Shown in pieces: positions 1 through 7,350 of a DNA stretch of 64,000 nucleotides. Position 1 is the stretch's first letter, and the number at the start of each line of letters is the position of its first letter. The notes beneath the pieces were generated by a model. The model was not told where the DNA came from, did no database searches, and was given only the letters and a program-made list of their open reading frames with translations. This DNA is from Aggregatilineales bacterium. Its GTDB lineage: Bacteria; Chloroflexota; Anaerolineae; Aggregatilineales; Phototrophicaceae. A program made the translations under genes and the position numbers. The stretch spans positions 29,054-93,053 of the forward strand of contig JAUQWZ010000042.1 in the NCBI GenBank assembly GCA_030834905.1, read 5' to 3'.

Positions 1-111
1 ACCATTCGCCCAGCGTCCAGAGAGGATTAGCTGGCGCAGTTGGTTGTGCAGCTGCACATGCAGCGAAATGAAGCTGTTGTGAGAAACAATAATATCAGTA
101 ACCAGGTTCAT
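1..111 (-). CDS. GntR-family transcriptional regulator, N-terminal part (cut by window edge)
   Basis: The first 37 codons are visible, from the ATG at 111 to the left edge, with no stop. The translation contains LHVQLHNQLRQLILSGRW, which matches the first helix of the winged-helix DNA-binding domain of GntR regulators (typical form: LYxQLxxQLRxxILSGxW). The effector domain lies outside the window, so the subfamily cannot be named. An imperfect palindrome lies 26 bp upstream of the start (137-158), which fits autoregulation. The start is inferred from this match; no strong Shine-Dalgarno sequence is visible. Confidence 0.72.
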   Translation of the reverse strand, partial: MNLVTDIIVSHNSFISLHVQLHNQLRQLILSGRWANG

Positions 112-136
112 AAAAGTTCTTACTACTTAAAAAGGC

Positions 137-158
137 ATGTATACACCTGTATATACAT
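137..158. promoter_or_regulatory. Imperfect palindrome, candidate GntR operator
   Basis: The 22-bp site begins ATGTATA and ends TATACAT, and 18 of 22 positions are self-complementary. It lies directly upstream of the GntR start codon, where autoregulatory operators of GntR proteins usually sit. That GntR binds it is inference. Confidence 0.5.
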
Positions 159-245
159 TTAACAATATCTTATCGAATCGAATCATGCAACATTTTGCCC
201 GGAGCAATTTTCAAGCCGCGATGCCGCGCCCTTTGCAGCCTGTAG

Positions 246-269
246 GGGGCGCAGAGCATCCTGCGCCCC
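246..269 (-). terminator. GC-rich hairpin after the membrane-protein gene
   Basis: A perfect 9-bp stem GGGGCGCAG / CTGCGCCCC with a 6-nt loop follows the stop codon at 295 on the minus strand. There is no clear U-tract on that strand, so it may be a 3'-end stabiliser rather than an intrinsic terminator. Confidence 0.42.
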
Positions 270-294
270 TCCTTCTTTCGGCGTGGTTCGGAGT

Positions 295-726
295 TTAGGG
301 GACAAAGAAACGCCACTGCATATCGACAGGCAGCAGCACGACACCTACAACCGCCAGAATCAACGAGACGACGATTACCAGCAGCCCATTGCGCCAGCGA
401 GTCGAATCGGGCAGGGCGCGTTTGCGCCAGCCGTGATGGGCGTTGGCTATCAGCATGGCGACGGTCTGAATGACCAGATGTTCCCAGAAGTGGCGCTGAC
501 CAAAGCCAACGATGCTGCCGTAGGCGATCAGCAGTATCGCCCCAAAAAGCCACTGTAAACCGAACAGCGCGCTGTAGCCATTCAGAAGCGAATTTGCCCG
601 CGCGCTCCAGTCCTTCTTCTGAAGCAGACCCAGAATGAAGACGATGAGCGCGATCACAGCGACGATCAGCAGGATCCAGCGCGTCCAGGAATGGAGGAGG
701 CGGGCGATAAGCACAATAGTTTCCAT
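295..726 (-). CDS. Small four-helix membrane protein of unknown function
   Basis: The 143-residue protein has four predicted membrane segments, at about residues 5-32, 48-72, 80-97 and 112-134. Histidines lie in or near the helices (H12 and the H-H pair before WRKR), which resembles small cytochrome-b-like or CopD-like membrane proteins, but no haem motif is certain. The ATG at 726 lies 5 nt after the stop codon of the short PadR-like reading frame, whose last codons supply a GGAG Shine-Dalgarno sequence. I do not recognise the family and assign no function. Confidence 0.6.
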   Translation of the reverse strand: METIVLIARLLHSWTRWILLIVAVIALIVFILGLLQKKDWSARANSLLNGYSALFGLQWLFGAILLIAYGSIVGFGQRHFWEHLVIQTVAMLIANAHHGWRKRALPDSTRWRNGLLVIVVSLILAVVGVVLLPVDMQWRFFVP

Positions 727-731
727 ACAGG

Positions 732-920
732 TTACTCCTTGTTTTGAAGAGATAAACGAGCCAGAACTTCGCTGAGCCAGTCAAGCTCAAAGGCGAGGTA
801 ACGCTTGTGAAGTTCTAAGGTTAACTGCAAGCTGCCTTCGCCGTGTTCCTCTACCGCCTCAGCCGCTTCCTGCTCCGCGATCAACGCCGCCTGCCGCGCG
901 CGCAGCAGTGCCAGCGCCGC
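732..920 (-). pseudogene. PadR-like C-terminal remnant
   Basis: A 62-codon open frame starts directly after, and in frame with, the TAG of the HAD gene, and has no ATG. The only possible internal start is a TTG at codon 13. Its second half, LQLTLELHKRYLAFELDWLS, resembles the C-terminal helical domain of PadR regulators (pattern LxLTLxxGxxYxxxxLxWL). The winged-helix half is missing, because the upstream sequence is the phosphatase gene. I read it as the tail of a deleted PadR gene or a very small protein; the assignment rests on pattern memory only. Confidence 0.3.
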
Positions 921-1721
921 CTACGGGACTGGTGAGACGAGATGCTCCGTCAGTTCATCCAGCCCACTGAAGATGTAGTCAGGTTTGAAGGGGCTGTGTT
1001 CGAGATCTTCGGGTTTTGTCTCGCCGCTAAGCACCAGCGCCGTCTGGATGGGCGAGTGATGCCCCATGGCGATATCGGTGTACAGACGGTCGCCCACCAT
1101 GCACAGGTCGTGTACCGGCAGCCTGAGCCGCTGAGCAGCCATTTCCACGATGTGGCGGTTTGGCTTGCCGATGACAATATCCGCCTCTCGCCCGGTGGAC
1201 GCCGTCACCAGCGCCATAATCGCGCCGATATCGGGGACGAATCCGCCCTCAACCGGGCAGTTGAAGTCGGGGTGGGTGGCAATGTAGGGCAGCCCTAGCC
1301 GCACCAGATCGCACAGCCGCGTAAGCTTCGCGTAGTCAATAGTAGTGTCGAAGCCAAGCACGACCCACTGTGGATTTTCCATATCGAGGATAAAGCCGCT
1401 GTCAGCGAATTCACGTTCCAGATCGGGCGTGCCAAACAGCGCCACTCGCGCGCCGGGCTGCTGAAGCTGGAGATACTGCGCCGTCGCTTCGCCCGACGTG
1501 AGCACCTGCTCCGGGCGGGCGTTCAGCCCCAGCCCGGCAAGCTTCCGAACGTAGGAATCGCGGTTTTTGGAAGAGTTGTTGGTCAGCAGCAGAAAGGGAA
1601 TATCCCGGTTCGCCGCCAGCGCCCAGAATTCACGCGCGCCCGGCAGCAGGCGGTCACCGAGGTATATCGTCCCATCCATATCCAGCAGGAAACCGCGAAC
1701 CGAGTCGAAGCGCGGCGTCAC
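921..1721 (-). CDS. NagD-like HAD-IIA sugar/polyol phosphatase
   Basis: The 266-residue protein belongs to the HAD subclass IIA (NagD / p-nitrophenylphosphatase / PGP group). Visible motifs are the nucleophile motif D14-M-D16-G-T, the motif II threonine in LLTNNS, a catalytic lysine in IGKPNRH (about K186), and the acidic motif GDRLYTDI (210-217). The start is a GTG at 1721 that overlaps the permease stop as GTGA; longer upstream starts would lie inside the permease gene. As last gene of the ugp-type operon it may dephosphorylate imported glycerol-3-phosphate or a related polyol phosphate. That substrate is inference. Confidence 0.85.
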   Translation of the reverse strand: MTPRFDSVRGFLLDMDGTIYLGDRLLPGAREFWALAANRDIPFLLLTNNSSKNRDSYVRKLAGLGLNARPEQVLTSGEATAQYLQLQQPGARVALFGTPDLEREFADSGFILDMENPQWVVLGFDTTIDYAKLTRLCDLVRLGLPYIATHPDFNCPVEGGFVPDIGAIMALVTASTGREADIVIGKPNRHIVEMAAQRLRLPVHDLCMVGDRLYTDIAMGHHSPIQTALVLSGETKPEDLEHSPFKPDYIFSGLDELTEHLVSPVP

Positions 1722-2608
1722 CGCACGTCCTCGCTCTCGCCGCTTAACCCTGCCATCAGACTGCGCTGGAGCACCAGCAGCACGACCAGCGGCGGAATGA
1801 TGGTCGTGACCACACCCGCCATCAGCACGCCCCATTCAACCGTCGCGTCGGTGGCAATCAACTGCTTGATGCCGATCTGCACCTGACGTGTTTGCACCGA
1901 GTTCGCCACCAGCAGGGGCCACAGGTACTGATTCCACATATAAGTAAACTCGATCAGGAACAGCGCGCCAATGTTGGTGCGCGAAACGGGGATGAGGATG
2001 CGGAACAGGAAGGTCATCGGTCCAGCGCCGTCCACCCGCGACGCATCCGCCAGGTCGGTGGTCAGCGTCCTGAAGAACTGCTGGAACAGCAGCACGCCGG
2101 TCGCGCTGGCGAAGAACGGAACCGCCAGCCCCTGGAAGGTATCGATCCAGCCAAAGCTGGACAGGAGTTGATAGGTTGGGACGATGCGCACCGGCAGCGG
2201 GAGCAGGTGTGTGAGCATGATCAAGCCGAGAATGAGGATGCCGCCGCGAATTCGGAAATAGACCAGCGCGAACGCCGCCATCATGCTCAGGATGATCTTG
2301 CCTACCGCCACGCTCACGGCGACTACCGTTGTGTTGAACATCAGCCGTCCGAGACTGGCGCGTTCCCAAGCAATGGTGTAATTTTCGACGGCATTTGATC
2401 CCGGCATGATATTGCCGACGATGCGCCAATCCGCCGAGGACTGCGTGCTCAATACAAAGGCGAAGATCAGCGGCAGCAGTACGATGATGACGACCGCAAT
2501 CATAACCGCGTGCATGATTACCGGGTAAGCGACGTGCTTCTGGAACGCCAGCCGCCGCTCGGTGGCGCGCGTTGACCACTCTGCCATAGGGGTGCTTTGA
2601 ACGCTCAT
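1718..2608 (-). CDS. ugpE: ABC transporter permease, UgpE/MalG type
   Basis: This 296-residue inner-membrane permease has about six membrane segments. The cytoplasmic EAA loop, which docks on the ATPase, reads DLADASRVDGAGPMTFLFRI followed by a proline. It is the second permease of a carbohydrate-type (CUT1) importer. Its ATG overlaps the stop of the first permease by ATGA, so the two are translationally coupled. The ugpE symbol follows from the UgpB-like binding protein in the operon; by itself the protein only says CUT1 permease. No ATP-binding subunit is encoded nearby, so a shared MsmK/UgpC-like ATPase elsewhere is expected. Confidence 0.85.
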   Translation of the reverse strand: MSVQSTPMAEWSTRATERRLAFQKHVAYPVIMHAVMIAVVIIVLLPLIFAFVLSTQSSADWRIVGNIMPGSNAVENYTIAWERASLGRLMFNTTVVAVSVAVGKIILSMMAAFALVYFRIRGGILILGLIMLTHLLPLPVRIVPTYQLLSSFGWIDTFQGLAVPFFASATGVLLFQQFFRTLTTDLADASRVDGAGPMTFLFRILIPVSRTNIGALFLIEFTYMWNQYLWPLLVANSVQTRQVQIGIKQLIATDATVEWGVLMAGVVTTIIPPLVVLLVLQRSLMAGLSGESEDVR

Positions 2609-3489
2609 CGGTAAAACGCCCTCTTCCCGGCAGTCCGCGCCTGGATGACGGTCAAAACGACGACGAAGACCAGCAGCAGCACCGATTGGGCTGACGCCGA
2701 CCCCAGCAAATTCTGCGTCTTGAAACCATCACTGTAGAGCTTGTAAATCAACAGATTGGTCGCGCGTCCCGGACCACCGTGAGTGGTGATATCGATCAGT
2801 CCGAACGTTTCAAACGCCGCGTACAGCGTGTTCATGATCAGCAGGAAAAAGGCGATAGGGGAGAGCAGCGGAAACCGGATGCGCCAGAAGCGCGTCCAGG
2901 CATTGGCACCGTCCAGTCCCGCCGCCTCGACCACATCGCGCGGGATATTGCGCAGCCCCGCCAGGAAAAAGACAATGTTGTAGCCGAGGATCTTCCAGGT
3001 TGCCGCCGCGCTGATGAAGATGACAGCGTGGGTGCTGTTTCCGCGATAGTCAAAGTTGATGCCAATGGACTCCAGCGCGTTGGTGATCGCGCCGATGTTC
3101 GGATCCATGATCAGCGCCCAGATCGCGCCGGTGATGGCAGGCGACACCGCGTAGGGCCAAATCAGCAGCGTGCGGTAGACGCCGAAACCGCGCAGCGGCA
3201 GGCTCGCGCCTACGGCAATCGCCAGGCTGATGGACAGCCCGAAGATCACGACGACGGCGATAAAAGCGCCAGTGGTCGTCAGCGACTGGATATAGTCAGA
3301 CGAGGTGAGCAGCCGCGTGAAATTCTCGAAGCCAACGTAAAGCTGCCGTCCACTGAGCGCGTTGACGCGATAAAAGCTGAGTTGCAGGCTCTGGATTGCT
3401 GGTACGATGAAGAAGACGATCACCAGCAGGGCGCTTGGGGCAATGAGCAGATAGGGAAGAAAACGATTGGGGAAGATGTAGTCGCGCAT
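2605..3489 (-). CDS. ugpA: ABC transporter permease, UgpA/MalF type
   Basis: This 294-residue permease has about six membrane helices and an EAA loop around VVEAAGLDGANAWTRFWRI followed by FPLLSP. The N-terminal segment (LLIAPSALLVIVFFIVPAI) is typical of the first CUT1 permease. It pairs with the permease at 1718-2608 to form the channel for the solute captured by the binding protein at 3600-4907. It is separated from that gene by a stable hairpin (3537-3573), which probably keeps permease mRNA lower than binding-protein mRNA. Confidence 0.85.
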   Translation of the reverse strand: MRDYIFPNRFLPYLLIAPSALLVIVFFIVPAIQSLQLSFYRVNALSGRQLYVGFENFTRLLTSSDYIQSLTTTGAFIAVVVIFGLSISLAIAVGASLPLRGFGVYRTLLIWPYAVSPAITGAIWALIMDPNIGAITNALESIGINFDYRGNSTHAVIFISAAATWKILGYNIVFFLAGLRNIPRDVVEAAGLDGANAWTRFWRIRFPLLSPIAFFLLIMNTLYAAFETFGLIDITTHGGPGRATNLLIYKLYSDGFKTQNLLGSASAQSVLLLVFVVVLTVIQARTAGKRAFYR

Positions 3490-3536
3490 GTTTTACTTAT
3501 CAGATAACCCATATAACCACAGAATGACTCTTGATT

Positions 3537-3573
3537 GAAATGGCGCGCGACCAGACCTCTCGCGCGCCATTTC
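3537..3573 (-). terminator. Intercistronic hairpin between ugpB and ugpA
   Basis: A perfect 14-bp stem GAAATGGCGCGCGA / TCGCGCGCCATTTC with a 9-nt loop lies between the ugpB stop and the ugpA start. No U-tract follows on the minus strand, so it more likely protects the 3' end of ugpB mRNA or causes partial termination. Confidence 0.65.
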
Positions 3574-3599
3574 AGGGCTTTAGGTCAGCCGAATAACAA

Positions 3600-4907
3600 T
3601 TACTCGTTCAGGCTCTTGTAGTCTTCCAGGAGCTGGTTGATCTCCGCCGTAGCGGCGTCCAGTGCTTCCTGCGGATCCACGCCGTTGACGACTGATTCTT
3701 CAATTGCCGCGCCGACGATGTCGCGGATAGTCACAAAATCGCCCAGCAGAACGCCCTGCGCGGCGACGGTGTCTTCGCCCGCCAGAATCTGGTCAAACGC
3801 CGTCAGGAAGTTCGGGTTTTCCTCGAACCAACCTTCGGCTTCCAGCGCATCTACCGCCTCAAGTGTCGAGGGGAAGTAGCCGGTTCCCTTGTGCCAGGCA
3901 ACCGACTGCGGCGTTTCCGACAGGAAGCTGAAGAACTGCCACATAGCGTCATTTTCGGCTTCGTCATGTCCCGCCAGCGCCCACAGGCAGCCGCCGCCAA
4001 TGACGTTGTTGCCGATGCCATCGTAGCCTTCGAGGCGCGGCAAGAATGCGGTTCCGACTTCAAACGGCGCGTTGGACTCAATACCGGCAAGGCTGGATGT
4101 ACTCTGCGCCAGCATGGCGAATTCACCGGCGATGAATGGGTCGTTGGCGCTGTATTCGCGCCCGCCGTAGATGAGCACGCCGTCATCTGCCCAGCGCTGC
4201 CACTCGCTCAAGACGGCAACGCCGAACTCATTGTTCAGGTAAACCTCGGTGGCAAGCGCTGACCGACCACCATCTTCGTTGGCAAGAAGCTGATCGTGCT
4301 TGGCATACATCTGTTCCAGAATCCAGGCGGGCCAACCAAAGGAAATGCCGCCCTGCGCTACGCCAGCGTCCATAATCTGGCGGCTCATGTCGTACACTTC
4401 CTGGAAAGTGGTTGGCGGCTGATCAGGATCCAGCCCGGCAGCGGCGAACATATCCTTGTTGTAGTACAGCATCGCGGTGGAGCTGTTGAACGGCATACAC
4501 TGAAGCTCGCCGCCAGCGGAATAGTAATTGACGATGGGCGCAACAAACGAGGCGGGGTCAAAGGCACCACCGCTGACTTCGGCGACCGGCAGAATCGCGC
4601 CCGAATCCAGCATAGCGCGCGTGCCGACTTCGTAGACCTGAACGATGTGCGGCGGCTCACCCGCGCGCACCGCCGCCAGCGCTTTCGTCAGCGTATCAGC
4701 ATAGCTGCCGCTGAACTCCGCAACGACCTCAATACCGGGGTGGGTTTCGTTGAACTCATCCACCAGTTCCTGCACGACCTCACCACGACTACCACTCATG
4801 GCGTGCCAGAAGCTAATCTGGATCTCATCCTGGGCAGATACCAGCGAAAAGGTTGCGAGGAGGGCGGTGGTCAGCAGTAATACGGACAATAACCTGCGTT
4901 TCGACAT
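3600..4907 (-). CDS. ugpB: UgpB-like extracellular solute-binding protein
   Basis: The 435-residue protein has a signal peptide (MSKRRLLSVLLLTTALLATF, cleavage near SAQ) without a lipobox cysteine. The mature N-terminus (ISFWHAMSGSRGEVVQELVD) and the segment IVQVYEVGTRAMLDSGAI closely match UgpB, the glycerol-3-phosphate / glycerophosphodiester binding protein, where the equivalent is VQVYEVGTxxMxxSGAI. The ATG at 4907 was chosen over an upstream ATG because AGGAGA lies 7 nt ahead of it. It heads the operon with two permeases and a HAD phosphatase. Substrate is likely a glycerol phosphate compound, though other sugars are possible. Confidence 0.85.
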   Translation of the reverse strand: MSKRRLLSVLLLTTALLATFSLVSAQDEIQISFWHAMSGSRGEVVQELVDEFNETHPGIEVVAEFSGSYADTLTKALAAVRAGEPPHIVQVYEVGTRAMLDSGAILPVAEVSGGAFDPASFVAPIVNYYSAGGELQCMPFNSSTAMLYYNKDMFAAAGLDPDQPPTTFQEVYDMSRQIMDAGVAQGGISFGWPAWILEQMYAKHDQLLANEDGGRSALATEVYLNNEFGVAVLSEWQRWADDGVLIYGGREYSANDPFIAGEFAMLAQSTSSLAGIESNAPFEVGTAFLPRLEGYDGIGNNVIGGGCLWALAGHDEAENDAMWQFFSFLSETPQSVAWHKGTGYFPSTLEAVDALEAEGWFEENPNFLTAFDQILAGEDTVAAQGVLLGDFVTIRDIVGAAIEESVVNGVDPQEALDAATAEINQLLEDYKSLNE

Positions 4908-5171
4908 TAGATATTCTCCTAAGTAGTAAAAAGACAGATTAACAATCCTTAACAAACAATCGGTGTATGTTAACACATCTTTCCAATATGGGGGGTAATT
5001 CGGAAGACGATGCGTAAGATACGCGGTGATTTGTTACATTTGGCACTTTGTGCCAGATTTCCCAAGCCGTAGCATAAGAGTAGAGGCAAAAGTCGCGCGC
5101 GCCGTGAAGCAGCGCATCGCCGGAAGGATGCGCCAGCGGTTCAGGCGTTAAGCATTTTTAGTACGTTTTAA

Positions 5172-5189
5172 TTGTGAAAAGTTGCACAA
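5172..5189. promoter_or_regulatory. Rex-type operator upstream of the hydrogenase operon
   Basis: The site TTGTGAAAAGTTGCACAA matches 13 of the 14 defined positions of the Rex consensus TTGTGAA-N4-TTCACAA. Rex is a repressor that releases DNA at high NADH/NAD+. The right half-site overlaps the -35 box of the promoter at 5182-5210, so binding would block transcription of the NAD(P)H-linked hydrogenase operon. Site and promoter geometry are seen; Rex binding is inferred. Confidence 0.68.
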
Positions 5190-5210
5190 TAGGTCAGATC
5201 AGAATATACT
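5182..5210 (+). promoter_or_regulatory. Sigma70-type promoter of the hydrogenase operon
   Basis: A -35 box TTGCAC (5182-5187) and a -10 box TATACT (5205-5210) are separated by exactly 17 nt. The start codon of hyhB is about 70 nt further on, preceded by AAAGGA. It is the best housekeeping-type promoter seen in this region. Confidence 0.6.
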
Positions 5211-5287
5211 CTGGATAGTACTTTGAGGAATGAGAGTGAGATGCCGCAGATGACCTAGTGCTAACACCATAGTTAAAGGAAGTCTTT

Positions 5288-6475
5288 ATGGTTAAGATAT
5301 CTAGACGGGAGGGCAGGGCAGCGCAACTCATCGAACACCATGACTTCCAGAGTTTGTTCGATGTTCTTAAAGCCAAGAAGTACAGGCTGATTGGTCCCAC
5401 GGTACGCGACGGTTCGGTCGTGTATGACGAAGTAGCCAGGGTCGATGATCTTCCTGTTGGATACTCAGATGAACAGGAAAAGGGCAGCTATCGTCTGAAT
5501 AAATCGGACGATCACAGGCTGTTTGGCTATGGAGTTGGTCCCCATTCATGGAAAAAATTTCTCTTTCCCCCAGCCGTCCGGCTCTGGCAAGCTCGGCGCG
5601 ATGACGGCAGCTTTCAGATTATTCCAGAAGACTATCATGCTGAACCACTGGCACTCATTGGCGTCCGCGCCTGCGAGCTAAATGCCATCGCCATACAGGA
5701 TCGGGTTTTCCTAGATGGCGAGTATCGTGACCCAATTTACGCGGCACAGCGCGAGAAGCTGTTTGTGCTGGCGGTGAACTGCGGACAGGCAGGAAATACC
5801 TGCTTCTGCGCTTCGATGCACGCTGGACCCAGGGTTACGGGGCAGTTTGATCTGGCAGTGACCGAGGTTATCAACGGCGAAAGTCACTATTTCACGGTGG
5901 AAGTAGGCAGTCCCCGGGGCGAAGAAGTGCTCAGCGAGGTTCCACACCGCCCGGCATCTGGCGAAGAAAAGGCGCTCGCCAACCAGATCATCACCCAGAC
6001 CGCCGCCAGCATGAAGCGGTCAATCGATACGCGCGGCATTAAGCAGCGCCTGTATGCCAGTTTTGAGCACCCGCAGTGGGATGACATTGCGGCGCGCTGT
6101 CTTGCCTGCGGCAACTGTACCCAGGTGTGTCCGACCTGCTTCTGCAGCACTGTTGAAGACGTGACTGACCTGTCGGGGAACACCGCTGATCGCTGGCGAA
6201 AATGGGATTCCTGCTTCACAACCGATTTCTCCTATATTGTCGGCGGCAGTATCCGTTCCTCGGTGAAGTCGCGCTATCGGCAGTGGATGACCCACAAGCT
6301 GGCAACCTGGATCGAACAATTTGGGACGTCGGGCTGCGTGGGCTGTGGGCGCTGCATTACCTGGTGCCCGGTTGGAATCGACATCACTGAGGAAATAGCA
6401 GCGCTGCGCGCCGAAAAACAACCCGCCACGGCAGTGGAAGCGGCGAAGGAGGACGTTTCGTATGCTGATGTCTGA
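5288..6475 (+). CDS. hyhB: Group 3b [NiFe]-hydrogenase, iron-sulfur subunit beta
   Basis: This 395-residue cytosolic subunit of the NAD(P)-linked group 3b hydrogenase (sulfhydrogenase type) carries electrons between the hydrogenase dimer and the flavin subunit. Two ferredoxin-like cysteine clusters are visible: CLACGNCTQVCPTCFC near residues 270-285 and CVGCGRCITWCPVG near 349-362. The upstream part matches the HydB/AsrA-like domain, with the conserved segment VRACELNAIAIQD. The ATG at 5288 follows AAAGGA. It is the first gene of the 17-gene operon and overlaps the next gene by 14 nt. Confidence 0.93.
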   Translation: MVKISRREGRAAQLIEHHDFQSLFDVLKAKKYRLIGPTVRDGSVVYDEVARVDDLPVGYSDEQEKGSYRLNKSDDHRLFGYGVGPHSWKKFLFPPAVRLWQARRDDGSFQIIPEDYHAEPLALIGVRACELNAIAIQDRVFLDGEYRDPIYAAQREKLFVLAVNCGQAGNTCFCASMHAGPRVTGQFDLAVTEVINGESHYFTVEVGSPRGEEVLSEVPHRPASGEEKALANQIITQTAASMKRSIDTRGIKQRLYASFEHPQWDDIAARCLACGNCTQVCPTCFCSTVEDVTDLSGNTADRWRKWDSCFTTDFSYIVGGSIRSSVKSRYRQWMTHKLATWIEQFGTSGCVGCGRCITWCPVGIDITEEIAALRAEKQPATAVEAAKEDVSYADV

Positions 6476-7340
6476 CGCGCCTTCGATCACAGCACCCACA
6501 GCATCGGACAGAATATCTGACCCGATGCTGCCAAGTCCGTATCGTGTCCAGCGCGCGCGCTGGGATACCGACGATACCTTTTCGCTCGAACTGGTGCCGC
6601 TGGACAGCGACGATATTCCGCATTTCGCTCCCGGACAATTCAACATGGTGTACGTCTATGGAGTGGGCGAAATTCCGATCTCCATCAGCGGCGATCCAAC
6701 CCGGCGCGATCTGCTGGTGCATACGACCCGCGCCGTTGGTACCGTTACGCGGGCGATGAGCAAGCTCAGAGTAGAGGATATGCTCGCCGCCCGGGGACCA
6801 TATGGCACCGCCTGGCCCGTCGCGGAAGCCCACCAGAAAGACATCGTCATTGTGGCGGGGGGCATTGGTCTGGCACCGCTTCGTCCGGCGATGTATCACA
6901 TCATGGCGCATCGTGAACAGTACGGGCGCGTCGTGCTGCTCTACGGCGCGCGCACTCCCGGCGATGTGTTGTATCGCAAGCAGCTTGAACAATGGCGCGC
7001 CCATTTTGACCTTGACGTGTTCGTGACAGTTGACCGGGCGACTGGCAGTTGGCGCGGGAGCGTTGGCTTGGTGACGTCACTGATCGGGCGCGCGCCGTTC
7101 GATCCCCTGAACACGGTTGCCCTGGTCTGCGGTCCCGAAGTCATGATGCGTTTCACGACCATGGGGCTGGAGAAGCGCGGCGTCGATACGAAGAATATCT
7201 ATGTATCGCTGGAACGAAACATGAAGTGCGCGATTCGCCTGTGCGGGCATTGTCAGTTTGGTTCGACGTTTGTCTGCAAGGATGGTCCCGTCTTCCGCTA
7301 CAGCCAGGTTCAGTCTCTGCTGACCAAATGGGAAGTGTAG
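6462..7340 (+). CDS. hyhG: Group 3b hydrogenase, FAD/NAD(P)-binding subunit gamma
   Basis: The 292-residue subunit is a ferredoxin-NADP reductase-like flavoprotein that exchanges electrons with NAD(P)H. The FAD domain has the segment PGQFNMVYVYGVGEIPISIS, the nucleotide-binding part has IVAGGIGLAPLRP (about 130-142), and the C-terminus has a [2Fe-2S] cysteine set CGHCxxGxxxVCxDGP near residues 261-277. The ATG at 6462 is preceded by AAGGAGGA at a spacing of 8 nt and overlaps hyhB. An internal ATG two codons later is possible. Confidence 0.93.
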   Translation: MLMSDAPSITAPTASDRISDPMLPSPYRVQRARWDTDDTFSLELVPLDSDDIPHFAPGQFNMVYVYGVGEIPISISGDPTRRDLLVHTTRAVGTVTRAMSKLRVEDMLAARGPYGTAWPVAEAHQKDIVIVAGGIGLAPLRPAMYHIMAHREQYGRVVLLYGARTPGDVLYRKQLEQWRAHFDLDVFVTVDRATGSWRGSVGLVTSLIGRAPFDPLNTVALVCGPEVMMRFTTMGLEKRGVDTKNIYVSLERNMKCAIRLCGHCQFGSTFVCKDGPVFRYSQVQSLLTKWEV

Positions 7341-7350
7341 GAGGCGCGCC

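Larger units (their letters stand above)
4908..5287. promoter_or_regulatory. Divergent control region between ugpB and the hydrogenase operon
   Basis: This 380-bp stretch contains no gene. It must carry the ugpB promoter on the minus strand and the hydrogenase promoter on the plus strand. A perfect palindrome TGGCACTTTGTGCCA lies at 5041-5055 in the middle of the region, and a Rex-like site with a sigma70-type promoter lies at 5172-5210. The factor for the 5041 palindrome is unknown. Confidence 0.6.

Noticed and set aside
170..790. 206-codon open frame on the minus strand overlapping the small membrane-protein gene
   Set aside because: Its translation is Arg/Pro-rich and low in hydrophobic order, it runs through an intergenic hairpin, and the overlapping frame at 295-726 gives a coherent four-helix protein with a ribosome-binding site.
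5041..5055. Sigma54 promoter (TGGCAC...TGC)
   Set aside because: The GG to GC spacing is 8 nt, not 10, and the sequence is better described as a palindrome.
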